Positions 16,353-25,968 are shown, counted from the first letter of the stretch. The stretch is DNA of 64,000 bases from Hyphomicrobium sp. NDB2Meth4 (GCF_900117445.1 NZ_FPEJ01000013.1:682001-746000), one strand, 5' to 3'. Notes: generated by a model not told the origin, from the sequence alone. Program-made: numbers and translations.

Positions 16353-17858
16353 TTACCCGACCTCGGCAAGCAGCGAAAGCTGCCGCGGAACGGCGTGTCC
16401 GCTCTGGTCTGTCAGCGGCGTCGGATATTCGCCGGTGAAGCAATGGTCGGTGAACTGCGGCGCGCGCGCATCGCGGCCATCGAGGCCAACGGCGCGATAG
16501 ATGCCATCCACCGACAGGAATGCGAGGCTGTCCGCGCCGAGGAAATGGCGCATACCTTCGAGGTCCTTGTTGGCCGCGAGCAAATCGACCTTATCGGGCG
16601 TGTCGATGCCGTAGTAGTCCGGGTGCGTGATCGGCGGCGAGGCAATGCGCATGTGAACCTCGCGCGCGCCCGCCTCATACATCAACTGCACGATCTTCTT
16701 CGACGTGGTGCCGCGCACGACGCTGTCGTCGACCAGCACGATGCGCTTGCCGCGAATGACGCTGGCATTTGCCGAATGCTTCAGCTTCACGCCCAAGGTG
16801 CGGATCTGCTGCTCCGGCGCGATGAACGTGCGACCGACATAGTGATTGCGGATGATGCCGAGTTCGAAGGGAACGCCGGCCTCCTGCGCGAACCCGATGG
16901 CCGCCGGCACGCCCGAGTCGGGGATCGGCACGATGACGTCCACATCCGCCGGGGCCTCGTGCGCAAGCTGCACGCCCATCTGCTTGCGGATGTCATAAAC
17001 AGTGCGCCCGGCAATGACGGAGTCTGGCCGGGCGAAATAGATGTACTCGAAGATGCAGGGGCGGGCAGGGCGCATCGGGAACGGGCGATGGCTCTCGACG
17101 CCGCTCTCCGTGATGACGACGACCTCGCCGTTCTCGACCTCACGGATGAACTCGGCGCCGACCATGTCCAGCGCACAAGTCTCCGAGGCGAGCACGTAAG
17201 CGGAGCCGAGTTTGCCCAGCACCAGCGGGCGGATGCCGATCGGATCGCGCGCGCCGATCATCATATCGTTGGTGAGGCCGACCAGCGCGTAAGCGCCTTC
17301 GATCTGGCGGATGGCTTCGACGAAGCGCTCGACGATGCGGCGTTTGGTGGAGCGGGAAAGGAGATGAAGAATGACCTCGGTGTCGGAGGTCGACTGACAG
17401 ATGGCGCCGGTGGAGATCAGTTCCTGGCGCAGCGTCAGCGCATTGGTCAGGTTGCCGTTGTGGGCGACGGCAAAGCCGCCAGTATCGATGTCGGCGAACA
17501 GCGGCTGCACGTTGCGGAGCACGGCATCGCCGCAGGTCGAGTAGCGGTTGTGGCCGATGGCCATATGGCCTTTGAGCCGGTCGATGACCGAAGCGCGCGA
17601 GAAGTTGTCGCCGACGAGCCCCATGCGGCGCTCTGAATGGAACTGCTGGCCGTCATACGAGACGATGCCGCAGGCTTCCTGGCCGCGATGCTGAAGTGCG
17701 TGCAGGCCCAGCGCGGTGATGGCCGCGGCATCCCGATGCCCAAAAATACCGAAGACCCCGCATTCCTCGCGGAGCCTGTCGTCGCCGTACCGAAGATAAC
17801 CCGGCCCGCGGAGCTTCTCGCCTTGAAGCTCTGCGACCTCGTCGAGCCGTTGAGTCAT
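16353..17858 (-). CDS. purF: Amidophosphoribosyltransferase
   Basis: A 501-residue enzyme that catalyses the first committed step of purine synthesis, converting PRPP and glutamine to phosphoribosylamine. The start at 17858 is set by GGGAGGTGGCG before the ATG; a longer frame to 17987 is not needed. A 32-residue propeptide precedes the nucleophile Cys33 (EECGVFGIFGH). The glutaminase domain follows, then a PRPP-binding loop VDDSVVRGTT around residue 376. There is no Fe-S cysteine set obvious to the eye. It follows cvpA as in many alphaproteobacteria. Confidence 0.97.
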   Translation of the reverse strand: MTQRLDEVAELQGEKLRGPGYLRYGDDRLREECGVFGIFGHRDAAAITALGLHALQHRGQEACGIVSYDGQQFHSERRMGLVGDNFSRASVIDRLKGHMAIGHNRYSTCGDAVLRNVQPLFADIDTGGFAVAHNGNLTNALTLRQELISTGAICQSTSDTEVILHLLSRSTKRRIVERFVEAIRQIEGAYALVGLTNDMMIGARDPIGIRPLVLGKLGSAYVLASETCALDMVGAEFIREVENGEVVVITESGVESHRPFPMRPARPCIFEYIYFARPDSVIAGRTVYDIRKQMGVQLAHEAPADVDVIVPIPDSGVPAAIGFAQEAGVPFELGIIRNHYVGRTFIAPEQQIRTLGVKLKHSANASVIRGKRIVLVDDSVVRGTTSKKIVQLMYEAGAREVHMRIASPPITHPDYYGIDTPDKVDLLAANKDLEGMRHFLGADSLAFLSVDGIYRAVGLDGRDARAPQFTDHCFTGEYPTPLTDQSGHAVPRQLSLLAEVG

Positions 17859-17931
17859 CGCCACCTCCCGCTGGTGTCGTGCCGCTGCCCGAATTGGTGA
17901 ACGCACATTAACGCTGTCGGTGACCGCGGGA

Positions 17932-18594
17932 TCAGCTCGCAGCCACCAGCCACGTGACAGAAATATGATATCTCCCCGGCGCTTCAAGCGCTAATTCGTC
18001 GCCCCAGCGCTTTTCCAGTGCGCCTTGTTGTTGCGGCTGGGCCGGCTGCTCTTCCGGAGGCTGCTCGCCCGGAGGTGCCGTTAGGGACGATGGCATATAG
18101 GCCTCGAGGACATAACGGATCGAGTCACCCACCCCCTTGATGTACGGCAGCGTCTTCGATTCCTTCACCCACGGCACCTGCGTGTTGGGGTCGGGGAAGA
18201 ACGCCTCGTAGAACATGAAGGGGATGACGACGAGGATGAACCCGCGCACGACGCCGAACAGGAAGCCCAGCACCCGGTCAATCATGCCCACGCGGCTGTC
18301 GAGGATCGCATCGGAAAGGCGCGCGGTGATGAGGTGCACGACAATGAGCACAATCAGGAAGATGACCGCGCCGACCACGATCTGCGCCACCGGCACCTTG
18401 GTGCCCATCTGTTGCGCCATGTCCTGCGCGAACGGCTTGTGGAAGATCACGAAGTACAGGACTGCCGCTGCCGCCACCGCCCAGGAGATGATCGAGAGCA
18501 TCTCGCGCGCGAACCCGCGGTACATGGCGAGCAGGCCGGAGATGAAGCACACGGCGAGCAGCGCAGCATCGAGATAGGTGATCGGCCCCAGCAT
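17932..18594 (-). CDS. cvpA: CvpA family membrane protein
   Basis: A 220-residue inner-membrane protein with four hydrophobic helices in the first 130 residues (YLDAALLAVCFISGLLAMYRG seen as LLAVCFISGLLAMYRGF, then AVIFLIVLIVVHLI and VRGFILVVIPFMF). The conserved GMIDRVLGFLFGVVRG region is present, here as DRVLGFLFGVVRG. The C-terminal tail is Pro/Gln-rich and soluble. CvpA is linked to purF in many bacteria; its role is probably in envelope function rather than directly in purine synthesis. Confidence 0.93.
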   Translation of the reverse strand: MLGPITYLDAALLAVCFISGLLAMYRGFAREMLSIISWAVAAAAVLYFVIFHKPFAQDMAQQMGTKVPVAQIVVGAVIFLIVLIVVHLITARLSDAILDSRVGMIDRVLGFLFGVVRGFILVVIPFMFYEAFFPDPNTQVPWVKESKTLPYIKGVGDSIRYVLEAYMPSSLTAPPGEQPPEEQPAQPQQQGALEKRWGDELALEAPGRYHISVTWLVAAS

Positions 18595-18646
18595 GGTCTA
18601 ATGAACTCCGTTGCGCGGCGGTCGCAAACCCGCCGTCGGCTGCATG

Positions 18647-20023
18647 TCAGTCGCACGGAGCCAAGCCATCGGCAAGCTCCCTCAAATGCGAAAGGCGTTT
18701 CGGCTTCAGCGTCAGGCCGCCCGTCTCCAGTTCCCCCTGCGCCGGGACAACCGCGTCGCGAAACCCAAGCTTCTGCGCCTCTTTAAGTCGTGGCCCCATC
18801 AGCGGCGTGGCATTGATTGCCCCCGACAGCGAGACTTCCCCGAAGTGGACGCGATGTCGCGGAATGGCCACACCGGACAGGGAAGACACCAGTGCCGCCG
18901 CTGCAGCCAGGTCTGCCGCCGGCTCGTTGATCCTCAAGCCGCCGGCCACGTTGAGGTAGACGTCCTGCCCGGCAAACGAGAATCCCGCGCGCGCTTCAAG
19001 CACAGCCAGCAGCATCGAAAGTCGGCTGCTGTCCCACCCGACCACGGCCCGGCGCGGCGTGCCAAGGGAGGAGGGGGCCACGAGCGCCTGGATCTCGACC
19101 AGGATCGGGCGTGTCCCCTCGATACCGGCAAATACCGCCGCCCCGGGGCTTGAAGACTCTCGGTCGCCCAGAAACAGCTCGGACGGGTTGCGCACTTCGC
19201 GCAGGCCCTCGCTCGCCATCTCGAACACCCCGATCTCGTCCGTGGCGCCGAAGCGGTTTTTGACCGTTCGCAGGATGCGGAATGTGTGGCCGCGATCGCC
19301 TTCGAAGTACAACACGGTATCGACCATGTGCTCGATCACCTTGGGGCCGGCGATCTGGCCATCCTTGGTGACGTGCCCCACCAGCAGCAGCGCGCTACCG
19401 ACGTGCTTGGCGTGGCGGATCAGCGCCTGCGCTGCGGCGCGCACCTGGCTGACCGTTCCGGGCGCAGCCTCGATCGACTCTGCCCACAGCGTCTGAATGG
19501 AATCGACGACGATCAGATCAGGCGGCGGACCCGCTTCCAATGTCGCCAGGATGTGCGCCAGCGAGGTCTCGCACGCGAGTGCTACCGGCGCATCGCTGAG
19601 GCCCAGCCGCGCCGCGCGCAAGCGCACCTGCGCTGCCGCTTCCTCGCCTGAGAAGTACACCGCCCGGCGCCCAGCGCGTGCCAGGCTCGCAGCAAGTTGA
19701 AGCAACAATGTCGACTTGCCGATGCCCGGCTCGCCGCCGATCAGCAGAGCCGACCCCGGAACGACACCGCCGCCGGTAACACGATCGAGTTCGGCGATGC
19801 CGGTCGAAAAACGCGGTGCTTCCTGCGTCGTGCCCTTGAGGCCTTCCAGCACGATCACGCGACCGCTCGTCTTGCGCGAAAGCCCGGTACCAGGCGGGGC
19901 CGCAGCCTCCGTCTCCTCGATCAGGGTGTTCCATTCCCCGCACGAGGAGCACTTGCCCTGCCAGCGCGGCGAGGTTGCTCCGCAATTCTGGCAGACAAAC
20001 ACGGTCTTGCTGGGCTTCGCCAT
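18647..20023 (-). CDS. radA: DNA repair protein RadA
   Basis: A 458-residue branched-DNA helicase involved in recombination. An N-terminal zinc finger has Cys11, Cys14, Cys25 and Cys28. The RecA-like ATPase has GEPGIGKST at 97-105. The RadA-specific KNRFG motif occurs in RTVKNRFGATDE, and the C-terminal part is a Lon-protease-like domain (VYLNVAGGLRINEPAADLA, seen in part as NVAGGLRINEP). Full length and intact. alr ends 6 bp upstream of its start. Confidence 0.97.
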   Translation of the reverse strand: MAKPSKTVFVCQNCGATSPRWQGKCSSCGEWNTLIEETEAAAPPGTGLSRKTSGRVIVLEGLKGTTQEAPRFSTGIAELDRVTGGGVVPGSALLIGGEPGIGKSTLLLQLAASLARAGRRAVYFSGEEAAAQVRLRAARLGLSDAPVALACETSLAHILATLEAGPPPDLIVVDSIQTLWAESIEAAPGTVSQVRAAAQALIRHAKHVGSALLLVGHVTKDGQIAGPKVIEHMVDTVLYFEGDRGHTFRILRTVKNRFGATDEIGVFEMASEGLREVRNPSELFLGDRESSSPGAAVFAGIEGTRPILVEIQALVAPSSLGTPRRAVVGWDSSRLSMLLAVLEARAGFSFAGQDVYLNVAGGLRINEPAADLAAAAALVSSLSGVAIPRHRVHFGEVSLSGAINATPLMGPRLKEAQKLGFRDAVVPAQGELETGGLTLKPKRLSHLRELADGLAPCD

Positions 20024-20029
20024 GGTTTG

Positions 20030-21235
20030 TCAGTTGCCGCTGTCGATGTAGTGGCGATGAAAGCGCGCGCCGATGCGCGTCAACACTTCATAACCGATGG
20101 TGCGCGCGTTGAGCCCCACGGCTTCCAGCGGCAAATCGGGACCGATCAGATCGACGAAGTCACCGCGCTGGGGCGCTGGATCACCAAGATCGCTGATGTC
20201 TACGGTGATGAGGTCCATCGACACCCGCCCGACGACCGGCGCCAGCCGGCCGCGGATGGAAACCATGCCGTTCTGTTCACCGTCCGATGCGCTCGCGTGA
20301 CGGAAGATCCCGTCGGCGTAACCGGCGGCAATCGTCGCGATGCGGCGCGGCGCCTGTGCCCGATACGTCGCCGAATAGCCAATACGTGCGCCTGCCTGCA
20401 CGTCCTCCACCTGGAGGATGCGCGCTGAAACACGCACGACCGGCCCAACCGGGCAAATGCGCTGTGGCGTCGCTTGGCCGCCATAGAGCGCATACCCGGG
20501 ACGAACCAAGTCGAAATGGTAGTCCTTGCCCAGCATCAAGCCATCGGACGCGGCCAAACTGGCGCGCGCCTTCGGCAGCCTGGCGCAACGCGTCCTGAAC
20601 GTGGCGAGTTGCTCGGCGTTCATAGGATGCTTGGCATCGTCGGCGCAGGCGAGGTGGCTCATCACCAGCGCAATGTCGAGACGGTCCAGCAGGTCCCCAT
20701 CGGCGAGCAGCGCGTCAAGGCGCGCTTCGCTCATGCCGAGCCGATTGAGGCCGGTGTCCACGTGCAGCGCGGCAGGCGGAGCAGGAGCATCATCCCGCGC
20801 CAGAGTTGACCACGCCCGCGCCTCTTCGAGGCTTGTCATCACCGGACGCGCGCCGATCGCTGCAAGGTCGGAAACCGAACCGGGAAGGATGCCGTCGAGC
20901 ACATAAATCGTGGCGCCCGGCGCCGACGCTCGCGCGGCAACTGCTTCGCCCAGCGTAGCCACGAAGAAGCTGCGACAGCCCGCCTGATAGAGCGCGGGGA
21001 TGATCCGCGCTGCACCGAGCCCATAGGCGTCTGCCTTCACGACGGCGGCGCACCCCGCCGGCGCAACCCTCTTGGCGAGCGCACGCCAGTTGGCGCGGAT
21101 CTGCCCAACATCGACAGCCACGACGCCTGTGGCCCCGGCAGGGATGTCCGCGCCCGCAGCCCATTCGACGACCTGCCGCACCGTTTGGTGCGCGCTGCCG
21201 TCGACGTCGTGCGTGCGGGCTGCCAACTCGGTCAC
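20030..21235 (-). CDS. alr: Alanine racemase
   Basis: A 401-residue PLP enzyme that makes D-alanine for peptidoglycan. The PLP lysine is Lys67 in VVKADAYGLG, and the second catalytic base is the Tyr in RIGYSATYRA. The barrel and C-terminal beta domain are complete. GTG at 21235 is chosen because AAGGAGG lies five bases upstream; a longer frame to 21295 lacks this. The first 35 residues before the barrel are a longer N-terminal extension than in model enzymes. Confidence 0.96.
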   Translation of the reverse strand: MTELAARTHDVDGSAHQTVRQVVEWAAGADIPAGATGVVAVDVGQIRANWRALAKRVAPAGCAAVVKADAYGLGAARIIPALYQAGCRSFFVATLGEAVAARASAPGATIYVLDGILPGSVSDLAAIGARPVMTSLEEARAWSTLARDDAPAPPAALHVDTGLNRLGMSEARLDALLADGDLLDRLDIALVMSHLACADDAKHPMNAEQLATFRTRCARLPKARASLAASDGLMLGKDYHFDLVRPGYALYGGQATPQRICPVGPVVRVSARILQVEDVQAGARIGYSATYRAQAPRRIATIAAGYADGIFRHASASDGEQNGMVSIRGRLAPVVGRVSMDLITVDISDLGDPAPQRGDFVDLIGPDLPLEAVGLNARTIGYEVLTRIGARFHRHYIDSGN

Positions 21236-21365
21236 GGGCGCCTCCTTCGCAAAGCCAAGTTCCAGCCCTCTTTGTAGCCCCGAATCGGGCCGCAAACGAG
21301 GCGCTTACAACCCGAGGCCAGCCAGAATCCAGGCTCCGCGCCCGACGCAAGGAGCCGCGGCCGGC

Positions 21366-22883
21366 CTAGTGACCGCCGTGCGGCAGCGCCTGATAGTCGC
21401 GGGCGAGATTGCCGAAGCGGGTGAGATGGCTCTCGAACGACAGTTCGACAGTGCCGACGGGACCGTGGCGCTGCTTGCCGATGATGACTTCTGCCTTGCC
21501 CGACACCTGCTGCATCTTGGTCATCCACTCGGCGAACTCTGGCGTGCCCTCTGAAGGCTTCAGACGTTCCACGTAGTATTCCTCGCGGAACACGAACATG
21601 ACGACGTCGGCGTCCTGCTCGATCGAGCCAGATTCGCGCAGGTCTGAAAGCTGCGGACGCTTGTCCTCGCGCTGTTCCACCTGACGCGAGAGCTGCGACA
21701 GCGCAATGATCGGCACCGCCAGTTCCTTTGCCAGCGCCTTGAGGCCGGTGGTGATCTCGGTGATTTCCTGCACGCGGTTGTCGCCGCGCTTCGAAGAGCC
21801 GGTGAGCAGCTGCAAGTAGTCGACGACCAGCAGCCCCAGTCCCTTCTGTCGCTTCAGCTTACGTGCACGCGCGGCAAGCTGCGCGATGGAGATGCCGCCG
21901 GTCTGGTCGATGTAGAGCGGAATGCGGCTCATCTCTTGCGAGACTTCAACGAGCTTGCGGAACTCGGGCTCGGTGATCATGCCGCGGCGGATCTTCTCCG
22001 AGCCGATCTCCGATTGCTCCGACAGGATACGCGTTGCCAGCTGCTCGGCCGACATTTCCAGCGAGAAGAAACCGACGACTGCGCCGTCGACGGTCTTCAT
22101 CGAGCCGTCCGGCTGCTGCTCGGCCTTGTACGCCTTGGCGATGTTGTAAGCGAGGTTGGTGGCCAGCGCCGTCTTACCCATCGACGGACGGCCGGCGAGG
22201 ATGATGAGGTCCGACGACTGCAAACCGCCCATTTTGGAATCGAGGTCGGCAAGGCCCGTTGAGAGGCCCGACAGATGCCCGTCGCGCTCGTAGGCCGCAG
22301 CGGCCATCTCGATGGCCGTCGTCAGAGCGTCGCCGAAGCCGAGGAACCCCGAACCATACTTGCGCTGCTCGGCAAGACCGTAGAGGCGCCCTTCGGCTTC
22401 TTCGATCTGCTGGCGCGGCGAAAGGTCGACCGGGCTGTCGTACGCGTTGTTGACGAGGTCCTCGCCGATGATGATCAGCGCGCGGCGTGTGGCGAGATCA
22501 TAAATCGTGCGGCCGTAATCTTCCGCGTTGATGATGCTGGTTGCGGAGCCCGCGAGCGTGCCCAGATACTGCGGCACCGTCAGCGTCGGCGAGATCGGCT
22601 CCGCGTTCTCGAAGAACGTGCGCAGCGTGATCGGAGTCGCCTGCTTGCCCGCGTGGATCAGCTTAGCCGCCACCTCGAAGATCTGCTGGTGCAGCGGATC
22701 GTAGAAGTGCTGCGGGTCGAGGAACGACGACACACGGTCCATCGACTCGTTGTTCACCAGGATGGCGCCGAGCAGCGCTTGCTCCGCCTCGAGGTTATGC
22801 GGGGCCTGACGGAAGGGGAGGGATTCGCCGGCGTTGCTGAGTGAAGCGAGCCGGTCGGAAATTTGGAGAGCGTTGTTTGCCAT
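21366..22883 (-). CDS. dnaB: Replicative DNA helicase DnaB
   Basis: A 505-residue hexameric fork helicase. The N-terminal collar domain (about 28-130, NLEAEQALLGAIL) is followed by a linker helix and the RecA-like domain with Walker A GRPSMGKTA (231-239). A Walker B-like LLVVDYLQLL and a final ALSQLSRQVEQREDKRPQLSDLR (seen in part as SQLSRQVEQRED) follow. No intein is inserted. The neighbours rplI and alr are the usual ones in this lineage. Confidence 0.98.
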   Translation of the reverse strand: MANNALQISDRLASLSNAGESLPFRQAPHNLEAEQALLGAILVNNESMDRVSSFLDPQHFYDPLHQQIFEVAAKLIHAGKQATPITLRTFFENAEPISPTLTVPQYLGTLAGSATSIINAEDYGRTIYDLATRRALIIIGEDLVNNAYDSPVDLSPRQQIEEAEGRLYGLAEQRKYGSGFLGFGDALTTAIEMAAAAYERDGHLSGLSTGLADLDSKMGGLQSSDLIILAGRPSMGKTALATNLAYNIAKAYKAEQQPDGSMKTVDGAVVGFFSLEMSAEQLATRILSEQSEIGSEKIRRGMITEPEFRKLVEVSQEMSRIPLYIDQTGGISIAQLAARARKLKRQKGLGLLVVDYLQLLTGSSKRGDNRVQEITEITTGLKALAKELAVPIIALSQLSRQVEQREDKRPQLSDLRESGSIEQDADVVMFVFREEYYVERLKPSEGTPEFAEWMTKMQQVSGKAEVIIGKQRHGPVGTVELSFESHLTRFGNLARDYQALPHGGH

Positions 22884-22933
22884 GGCTCGACGGTATCCGA
22901 TTCAATCGGCTCATCGTCGAGCGGCCCGAATAC

Positions 22934-22962
22934 CCCGTCCCCACTATGCACATGGGGACGGG
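22934..22962. terminator. Hairpin between rplI and dnaB
   Basis: CCCGTCCCC (22934-22942) and GGGGACGGG (22954-22962) form a perfect 9-bp stem with an 11-nt loop in the 113-bp gap after the rplI stop. There is no T-tract on the minus strand, so it may weaken rather than end read-through into dnaB. Confidence 0.55.
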
Positions 22963-22996
22963 ATTTCGATTGCAATGGAACGAATCGCTTCGCGCG

Positions 22997-23578
22997 TTAT
23001 TCGCTGGCCGATTCGCCTTCGGCAGGCGCAGTGCCTTCCTCGAACATTTCGTCGGGATTGAAGGTCTCGAGCTCCATCTTCTCTTCCTTGACGACCGTGA
23101 CGTCCTCACCGCGCGCCTGGCGCTCGGCCTCGTCCTCGGAGCGGGCAACGTTCAGCGACACGGTCACGATGACTTCGGGATGCAGGGCCACGCGGACCGG
23201 ATGCACGCCCAGCGTCTTGATCGGACGCTCGAGAATCACCTGGCGGCGGTCAATGGTGAAGCCGCCGGCCGTGACGGCCTCGGCGATATCGCGCGTCGCG
23301 ACCGAGCCATAGAGCTGACCGGTGTCGCCGGCCGAGCGGATGGCAACGAAGATCTTGCCTTCAAGCTTCTCCGCAACCGCCTCGGCTTCCTTCTTGAGCT
23401 CGAGGTTGTTGGCTTCGAGCTGGGCGCGCTGCGATTCGAAGTGCTTGCGGTTCTCTTCAGTCGCGCGCAGAGCCTTCTTCTGCGGCAAAAGGAAATTGCG
23501 AGCATAGCCGTCTTTCACGTTGACGACGTCGCCCATCTGTCCAAGACGGCCAATGCGCTGAAGCAGAATGACCTGCAT
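22997..23578 (-). CDS. rplI: 50S ribosomal protein L9
   Basis: A 193-residue L9, longer than the usual ~150. The N-terminal domain is [13 protein letters not shown] with the conserved [16 protein letters not shown] connecting helix of about 40 residues and the C-terminal RNA-binding domain follow. The extra ~40 residues are an acidic Glu-rich C-terminal tail ([19 protein letters not shown] and onward), which occurs in several alphaproteobacterial L9s. The gene stands 59 bp downstream of the DUF2232 gene. Confidence 0.97.
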   Translation of the reverse strand: MQVILLQRIGRLGQMGDVVNVKDGYARNFLLPQKKALRATEENRKHFESQRAQLEANNLELKKEAEAVAEKLEGKIFVAIRSAGDTGQLYGSVATRDIAEAVTAGGFTIDRRQVILERPIKTLGVHPVRVALHPEVIVTVSLNVARSEDEAERQARGEDVTVVKEEKMELETFNPDEMFEEGTAPAEGESASE

Positions 23579-23637
23579 TTCAAATACTCCTTCTTCTTTC
23601 TATTCGTGTGTCTGATGCATGAGAGTTGGGAAGGCGG

Positions 23638-24600
23638 CTAATCGGGGGGTGATTGGCCGCCAGGTGGAGGTGGCGGTTTGCGCATCGGCCAGATGGCCTC
23701 GGCGAGACCGAGCAGTGCGATCGCCAGCGAGGCGACCGAGTTCATGACGAAGAGACCGCCATAGAGCGCCCATAGCGCGAACACGCGCCACGGCCGCCCC
23801 CGCGTGATGTAGTGGACGACCGCTAGGCCGAGCAGCACGTAGGCGAAGAACAGCGGACCGGCGAAGCCTGCCGCGAACATGCCCGGCAGACCGCCAAGAA
23901 AACCGGCTGCCGTCGCGCCGGCCAGCAGCAGCGGCGTCATCGGGGGATAGACCATGGCCGGAATGTCGGGCCACGGTCGCGGAAGACGACCCGACGCCAT
24001 GGTGATGCGGCCGGCCAGCCAGAGATTGAACAGCAGGCTGCTCATCGAGGAGATGGCAGACGCAGCCGGCAAAAGGGCCAGCGCAAGCGACGTCAATTCA
24101 TCGATATCGGCCGGCCCGAACGTCGGAGCGTCCTGCATCTTCGGCAGCTCGTTGTCGACGAATGCTTGCAGCATCTCGCGCAACGCCGTCCGCAGCGCCT
24201 CCGCGTCCGCTCCGAGCAGCAGAAGCGTCAGCGCCGAAAACCCGCCGGCAAGAAGCGCCGCAACGAACACCAGCCGCCCGACCGGGTACCATTCGACCGA
24301 GCCGTCCGGAGCCTCGCGGTTGAGCGATGCAAGATAGGTGAGAATGATCACAGGCACGGCCTGGCTGGCCGCGAATACGAGCCCGCCGATTGGCGTTCCG
24401 GCGATGACGACGAGAGTTGCGCCTGCGATGCCGGCAACGATGGCGGCGAGTGGGCCCAGACCCAAGCCGGCTAGGAACAGCGGCAGCGGGGTCAGCAGGA
24501 ACAGCACCATGCGCATCAGCAGCGGCCCCGTGGTCGCCGAGGCGAACACGACAGCCGAGATGAGTCCGGCGCCAAAGGCTATGAGCAGGCGATATTGCAT
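23638..24600 (-). CDS. DUF2232 membrane protein
   Basis: A 320-residue integral membrane protein with about eight hydrophobic segments, starting MQYRLLIAFGAGLISAVVFA. The polar loop after the fourth segment is acidic. DUF2232 proteins sit between rpsR and rplI in many alphaproteobacteria and resemble YybS-like proteins; their function is unknown. The C-terminus is Pro-rich (RKPPPPPGGQSPPD). It is 134 bp downstream of rpsR across a GC-rich hairpin. Confidence 0.85.
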   Translation of the reverse strand: MQYRLLIAFGAGLISAVVFASATTGPLLMRMVLFLLTPLPLFLAGLGLGPLAAIVAGIAGATLVVIAGTPIGGLVFAASQAVPVIILTYLASLNREAPDGSVEWYPVGRLVFVAALLAGGFSALTLLLLGADAEALRTALREMLQAFVDNELPKMQDAPTFGPADIDELTSLALALLPAASAISSMSSLLFNLWLAGRITMASGRLPRPWPDIPAMVYPPMTPLLLAGATAAGFLGGLPGMFAAGFAGPLFFAYVLLGLAVVHYITRGRPWRVFALWALYGGLFVMNSVASLAIALLGLAEAIWPMRKPPPPPGGQSPPD

Positions 24601-24705
24601 CAGAGCAGCTGTCCCGCGATCGTCGCGGTTAGAGACGAGAACGGTCGCCCGCCTCGTCCCAACCTCGCGCCGGCCACCATTGGCCCGCGCTTACTTGTCG
24701 TGAGA

Positions 24706-24726
24706 GCGGGGCCGTGCTGGCCCCGC
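24706..24726. terminator. GC-rich hairpin after rpsR
   Basis: GCGGGGCC (24706-24713) pairs with GGCCCCGC (24719-24726) over a 5-nt loop, 8 bp after the rpsR stop on the minus strand. No strong T-tract follows, so partial termination or 3' end protection of the rpsF-rpsR mRNA is likely. Confidence 0.6.
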
Positions 24727-24734
24727 CCGAAGTC

Positions 24735-24989
24735 TTACTTCAGCACGTACGGCAGCAGACCGAGGAAGCGCGCGCGCTTGATGGCGCGAGACAGCTCACG
24801 CTGCTTCTTGGCCGAAACGGCCGTAATGCGCGAAGGAACGATCTTGCCGCGCTCGGACACGTAGCGGCCGAGCAGACGGACGTCCTTGTAGTCGATCTTC
24901 GGCGCATGCTGACCCGAGAACGGGCAGGTCTTGCGGCGACGATGGAAGGGACGGCGCGGAGCGGCGCCAGAGGATGCGATCTCAGCCAT
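24735..24989 (-). CDS. rpsR: 30S ribosomal protein S18
   Basis: An 84-residue S18 starting [20 protein letters not shown]. The core [20 protein letters not shown], quoted as [18 protein letters not shown], and the C-terminal [18 protein letters not shown] are typical. It has a single cysteine and so belongs to the zinc-free type. It starts 3 bp after the rpsF stop; S6 and S18 bind each other on the ribosome platform. Confidence 0.97.
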   Translation of the reverse strand: MAEIASSGAAPRRPFHRRRKTCPFSGQHAPKIDYKDVRLLGRYVSERGKIVPSRITAVSAKKQRELSRAIKRARFLGLLPYVLK

Positions 24990-24992
24990 TGA

Positions 24993-25568
24993 TTATTCCT
25001 CCGAGCCGGTAGTGGGGGCATTGCCTTCGCGCGGTGGGCGCGGGGGACGATCGCCATCGCGCGGCGGACGGGCACGGAACGTCGAGCCACCCTCGCGATC
25101 GCCGCGGAAACCACCGCCGCCACCACCAGGACGACGGTCGCCGTCGCGATCGCCGCGGAAACCACCACCGCCGCCGCCGCGACCACCGAAGCCACCACGG
25201 CCGCCAAAGCCACCGCGATCACCACGATCGCCGCGCTCGTCGCGGTCGCCCTTGCGCATCATCACGGACGGCTCGGTCTCATGCTCCTCGACCTTCACGG
25301 TGAGGAAGCGCAGAATTTCGGGAGACAGGCTCATGCGGCGCTCCATCTCGGCCACAGCGGCCGGCGGGGCGTCGATGTTGAGCAGCTGGAAGTGCGCCTT
25401 GCGGCTCTTCTTGATCTTGTACGCGAGCGACTTCACGCCCCAGTACTCGTTCTTGGTGACCTTGCCGCCACCCTGCTCGATAACGTCGGTGTATTCCTTG
25501 GTAAGCGTCTCGACCTGCGTGTTCGAGACGTCCTGGCGCGCCAGGAAGACATGCTCATAAAGCGGCAT
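24993..25568 (-). CDS. rpsF: 30S ribosomal protein S6 with long RGG-type tail
   Basis: Residues 1-100 are an ordinary S6 fold ([32 protein letters not shown] seen in part as [12 protein letters not shown]). Residues 106-191 are a low-complexity tail of Arg, Gly and Asp with repeats such as [20 protein letters not shown] and [11 protein letters not shown], ending in a Pro/Arg segment. The total of 191 exceeds the usual ~100-150. Glu-rich or Gly/Arg-rich S6 tails are known in other bacteria. AAGGAAAGG precedes the ATG. It is the first gene of the operon. Confidence 0.96.
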   Translation of the reverse strand: MPLYEHVFLARQDVSNTQVETLTKEYTDVIEQGGGKVTKNEYWGVKSLAYKIKKSRKAHFQLLNIDAPPAAVAEMERRMSLSPEILRFLTVKVEEHETEPSVMMRKGDRDERGDRGDRGGFGGRGGFGGRGGGGGGFRGDRDGDRRPGGGGGGFRGDREGGSTFRARPPRDGDRPPRPPREGNAPTTGSEE

Positions 25569-25968
25569 GCTATGACCTTTCCTTATGTTTGGCCGCTCCG
25601 GCGCAAAGCCCCTTATGGACCCGGAAAAGGCCCAAGCAGGTCACCCATGAGAGCGAAGACACCGGGAACCAGGCCCCTTAAGGCCTCACCGCTTCAAGGT
25701 TTCCCTCTGGCGCGGCTCCCCGTTCAGCCTCCAGCCGAAGCGAGCAAGGCGTGCCTTATAGCCGAATTTTCCCATCCGGCAAGCCACATGGTGAACAGCG
25801 CCATGCCGCCGACCATCAGTATGCGGAGTGCCAGTTATGGCGCCAACCGCCGCTACGGTGGGCAAATTCGCGCATTCGTTGCGACCGCGACACGCGATTT
25901 TCGCTTCGGTGCGCCCAGAGCATATTGGTTTGAACAGGGCCCGTGCCGTTGGTAGCCGTTAATGACAG
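25569..25968. other. 400-bp intergenic region with divergent control sequences
   Basis: No gene was found. The left part is the rpsF leader (about 180 nt between the predicted start of transcription and the ATG). It may carry an S6:S18-binding structure, although I cannot identify the known motif. The right part must hold the promoter of the HAF autotransporter gene. No terminator stands out. Confidence 0.5.
25755..25782 (-). promoter_or_regulatory. Probable promoter of rpsF-rpsR
   Basis: On the minus strand TTGCCG (25782-25777) and TATAAG (25760-25755) are separated by 16 bp, a fair match to sigma-70 boxes. It would leave a leader of roughly 180 nt before rpsF. Confidence 0.45.

Noticed and set aside
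16071-17636. 521-residue open frame on the plus strand
   Set aside because: It is antisense to the SDR gene and purF, has no domain logic and composition rich in Arg/His/Asp, and arises from GC-rich codon use in purF.
21332-21356. GGCTCC...GGAGCC hairpin after dnaB
   Set aside because: A 6-bp stem with 13-nt loop and no T-tract is too weak to call a terminator.
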